A stretch of DNA of 64,000 nt from CAVQMB01 sp963713445. GTDB taxonomy: Bacteria; Pseudomonadota; Gammaproteobacteria; Competibacterales; Competibacteraceae. The notes beneath the pieces were generated by a model. It ran no database searches and was not told where the DNA came from. It saw nothing but the letters and a program-made list of their open reading frames with translations. Below are positions 63,564-64,000 of this stretch, piece by piece; position 1 is the stretch's first letter; every line of letters starts with the position of its first letter. Location of the stretch: NCBI GenBank assembly GCA_963713445.1, contig CAVQMB010000029.1, positions 47,545-111,544 of the forward strand, in the 5' to 3' direction. The position numbers and the translations under genes are program-made.

Positions 63564-64000
63564 AATATCATCCTCGGTAATGCAGAACCTAAGGTTGTAT
63601 CAGCGTGATAACAGAACCGGGGTTTTGCCGAGCATGAGTTTAAGCTTTTGCAGAAACGCCTGCTACAATCTATTTTACGCCAGTGTTTTCTGGTGGCCAC
63701 AGTAGTACCTGCGCAGGCATTCAGTCCGCGATGTGAAGCCTTGAGTCATGGGCACGTCACGGTGATCGTATCGCAGGTCTGATGCGCCCTCACAAGTCCG
63801 AACGTTGCTTCGGACCCACGCTGCTCGCCTTGGCAAACAAGGTCTCGGCGCCGGGTTAGGCTGTGGCGCACCGGTTTGTCTCTTTAGCTCTGCTGAACAC
63901 CTCATGGTCTGACGAGGAAGTGTCCAGAAAAGCGAGTCAAGCCCACGCTCATATTCCCCGCCACTTAGCCACTCTGCGCTCTGGTTTAGAAAGGACTGTC
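63564..64000. other. Right-edge region without a recognised gene
   Basis: The first 110 nt are AT-rich and would carry the beta-helix gene promoter. The rest (63700-64000) is GC-rich with short open frames on both strands, no ribosome-binding site and no recognised product. A mobile-element end is possible but not supported. Confidence 0.4.

Noticed and set aside
63675..64000. Possible insertion-sequence end (AAGTGTCCAGAAAAGCG near 63920) with a short minus-strand ORF.
   Set aside because: No matching inverted repeat, target duplication or transposase segment is inside the window; the edge prevents a decision.

Overview
The window is GC-rich bacterial chromosome from a gammaproteobacterium. 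The evidence is the zapA - 6S RNA - fau order with a ygfB/ubiH pair beside it, coq7-type ubiquinone hydroxylation, the rpe-gph-trpE-trpG-trpD-trpC order seen in pseudomonads and relatives, opgG/opgH, and a Phe-terminated trimeric-type porin. No genus can be named from the sequence alone. TRAP and amino-acid ABC importers, a GMC oxidoreductase and a sulfite dehydrogenase point to a respiring heterotroph, perhaps marine or halophilic (inference).

1-24.9 kb is mostly intact housekeeping sequence: ubiH (partial), ygfB, a ZapB-like coiled coil, zapA, 6S RNA, fau, an EVE-domain protein, ilvA, rpiA, a porin, rplM-rpsI, coq7, osmC, the trp cluster, mnmG, moaD-moaE, mutM, a fatty-acid desaturase, rpmB-rpmG, mtnA, gpmI, a C-terminal processing protease and dusA. 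Genes are tightly packed, with 4-nt overlaps and clear bidirectional terminators at 4.89 and 18.9 kb.

24.9-34.5 kb is metabolic accessory sequence: an amino-acid ABC importer (ATPase, binding protein, two permeases) facing a DadA-like oxidase, a SorAB-like sulfite dehydrogenase with its c-type cytochrome, a phosphofructokinase of the Gly/Lys class, and an APH-kinase fusion protein.

34.5-57.9 kb mixes intact genes with a striking number of broken ones. A truncated glutathione S-transferase runs in frame through one TGA into an unknown ORF. A UUP1-type membrane protein has two frameshifts. A binding protein has a 1-nt insertion. An ABC permease and a DUF481-like gene are truncated at the same point. 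opgH is frameshifted, and HD-GYP and RCC1 remnants lie at 57 kb. Intact here are a retropepsin-like protease, a Dph6-like protein, an AttEFGH-like ABC/lipocalin operon with a 30-codon leader ORF, opgG with a small unknown partner, an IclR regulator, a GMC oxidoreductase and a complete TRAP importer with a recognisable promoter and operator-like inverted repeat.

57.9-64 kb holds a complete GltIJKL-like polar amino-acid importer transcribed with a cysteine-synthase-like PLP enzyme, then a convergent secreted parallel beta-helix protein, and a gene-free right edge. No CRISPR array, tRNA, rRNA, prophage or complete insertion sequence was seen.
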